Below are positions 63,134 through 64,000 of a stretch of 64,000 nucleotides of DNA, piece after piece. Every line of letters starts with the position of its first letter. Within the stretch, counting starts at the first letter, position 1. The DNA is taken from assembly GCF_030269925.1 (NCBI RefSeq), contig NC_085124.1:15748001-15812000 (forward strand). The letters are read 5' to 3'. Source of the stretch: Bombyx mori. Its lineage: Eukaryota; Arthropoda; Insecta; Lepidoptera; Bombycidae. The notes under the pieces are model-generated. The model saw only the letters and a list, made by a program, of their open reading frames with translations. It did not search any database and was not told the DNA's origin. The translations under genes and the position numbers were made by a program.

Positions 63134-64000
63134 GGAAAAATTTGATTCGAGCCCTACACCCCAGCAGAGGGTAATAGGAAAGCATGATGATGATCCATAG
63201 AGTTGCTCAAGTTTATGCGGTTTTATTTAAAACAGATCGTTCGGTACCTATCGGCTTAAGACAGAAAAAACAAAGATTTTGAATTTATTCTAAAACCGGT
63301 TGACACAACTAATTCCATACTCTGTAACAGGAACGGATCCGCAAAACATGTTCGTGGAGACATCTCCCCTCGCCCATCGTCCCTCGCCCCTCGTACGGTA
63401 ACCGGAGGGAGACCTTGATGTCTGAGCGCAGAGTTTGTTCGACAGAAGTCGATTTTGTAGCCGCGAGCCTCGTAGGTACCTACTGTCTACTGCGGCCTCA
63501 CAACATTGTTGTTTCTTACCGTTTTACTGTAACTCTGATGCGACTTTGTATTTTTATTTTGGGGAACAATGTTATTTCATTTAGCATTAATTAAGTTAAG
63601 ATTTTAATTTAATAAAGACTTCATTTATTGGTTAGAATTTACCGTATCGTGTGTAGAAAGAATTGCCATTGTCATTGTTGTTTCAAAATATTTTCTGAAA
63701 ATTAAATTTTAATTTGTGTGTATTACCACTATTTATCGTATTTTTTTCAATAATTCCACACTAATAACTTGTCTTATGAACGTTAATCTAGTGTTTAGCT
63801 ACATTACAGGCACTTAATCTCAATGATACAGCCGTGAAGTCTTGGACAGACAGAGTACTGGTTAATCCTTTAGGCTATTAAAGCACCGAGCATTCATTTC
63901 TCGGATTTGTATGCATATTGAATCGTATCACTTCATCATAAGGTCGATATTGACTGTTGTTGTTAGATTGTGCCTGAAAAGCTATTTCGTCATTTCTATG
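63134..64000. other. Unassigned AT-rich stretch
   Basis: No gene or repeat recognised up to the window edge. Confidence 0.5.

Noticed and set aside
1..64000. CRISPR arrays, operons, ribosome binding sites, bacterial islands
   Set aside because: The window is an animal nuclear sequence with introns, SINEs and LINEs. The only regular direct repeats are microsatellites and the 60-bp and 316-bp duplications.

Overview
The window looks like nuclear DNA from a bombycid moth (silkworm type). The evidence is the repeat content: about fourteen recognisable Bm1-type SINEs (tRNA-like head, Bombyx-type body, short A tail) plus decayed relics, two families of Jockey-type LINEs, a CR1-like LINE, mariner relics, and three short non-autonomous Helitrons with lepidopteran-type ends. 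Nothing bacterial or plasmid-like is present. Host coding sequence is sparse and split by large introns, and most of the window is intergenic or intronic AT-rich DNA with nested repeats. Family names rest on recognition from memory; no search was run.

Host genes. (1) 979-2984, minus strand: three phase-0 exons of a small secreted protein. It has a signal peptide and a cysteine pattern resembling DUF1091/ML-type insect proteins; its 3' end is not visible. (2) 16582-16744, minus strand: one exon of dymeclin, a Golgi-associated trafficking protein, hemmed in by LINE and SINE insertions. (3) 22312-25769, minus strand: a connectin-like, LRR, apparently GPI-anchored cell-adhesion protein. It is complete in two coding exons (500 codons plus stop, exact phase match), and its 3' coding exon has no start codon of its own, so single-ORF calling cannot find its beginning. 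A splice acceptor lies 21 bases upstream of its ATG. A GC-rich non-coding first exon is proposed at 44119-44330, about 18 kb upstream. (4) Two plus-strand exon candidates, 40823-40892 and 58287-58442, are open between good splice sites and have compatible phase, but their family is unknown.

Mobile DNA. Two large Jockey-type LINEs on the minus strand, 13535-16228 (family A) and 48564-52499 (family B), have exact target-site duplications of 12 and 10 bp and open reverse-transcriptase frames, so they are probably young insertions. Both are 5'-truncated, and in each the first residues of the long ORF come from flanking DNA. A 1-kb CR1-like copy (28261-29299) has a 7-bp duplication and carries two frameshifts and one nonsense codon. 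Many short 3' tails of families A and B are scattered through the window. A 215-bp Helitron sits inside a Bm1 SINE at an A/T target. A 1.4-kb Helitron (46848-48223) contains a LINE tail and two near-identical 316-bp direct repeats. Two mariner relics (58885-59913 and 61980-63015) lie near the right end, the second just downstream of an RT fragment.

The most unusual structure is a perfect inverted repeat at 32903-33535: two 286-bp arms with no mismatch around a 61-bp GC-rich spacer. It is a candidate hairpin-RNA locus, a very recent inverted duplication, or an assembly artefact.
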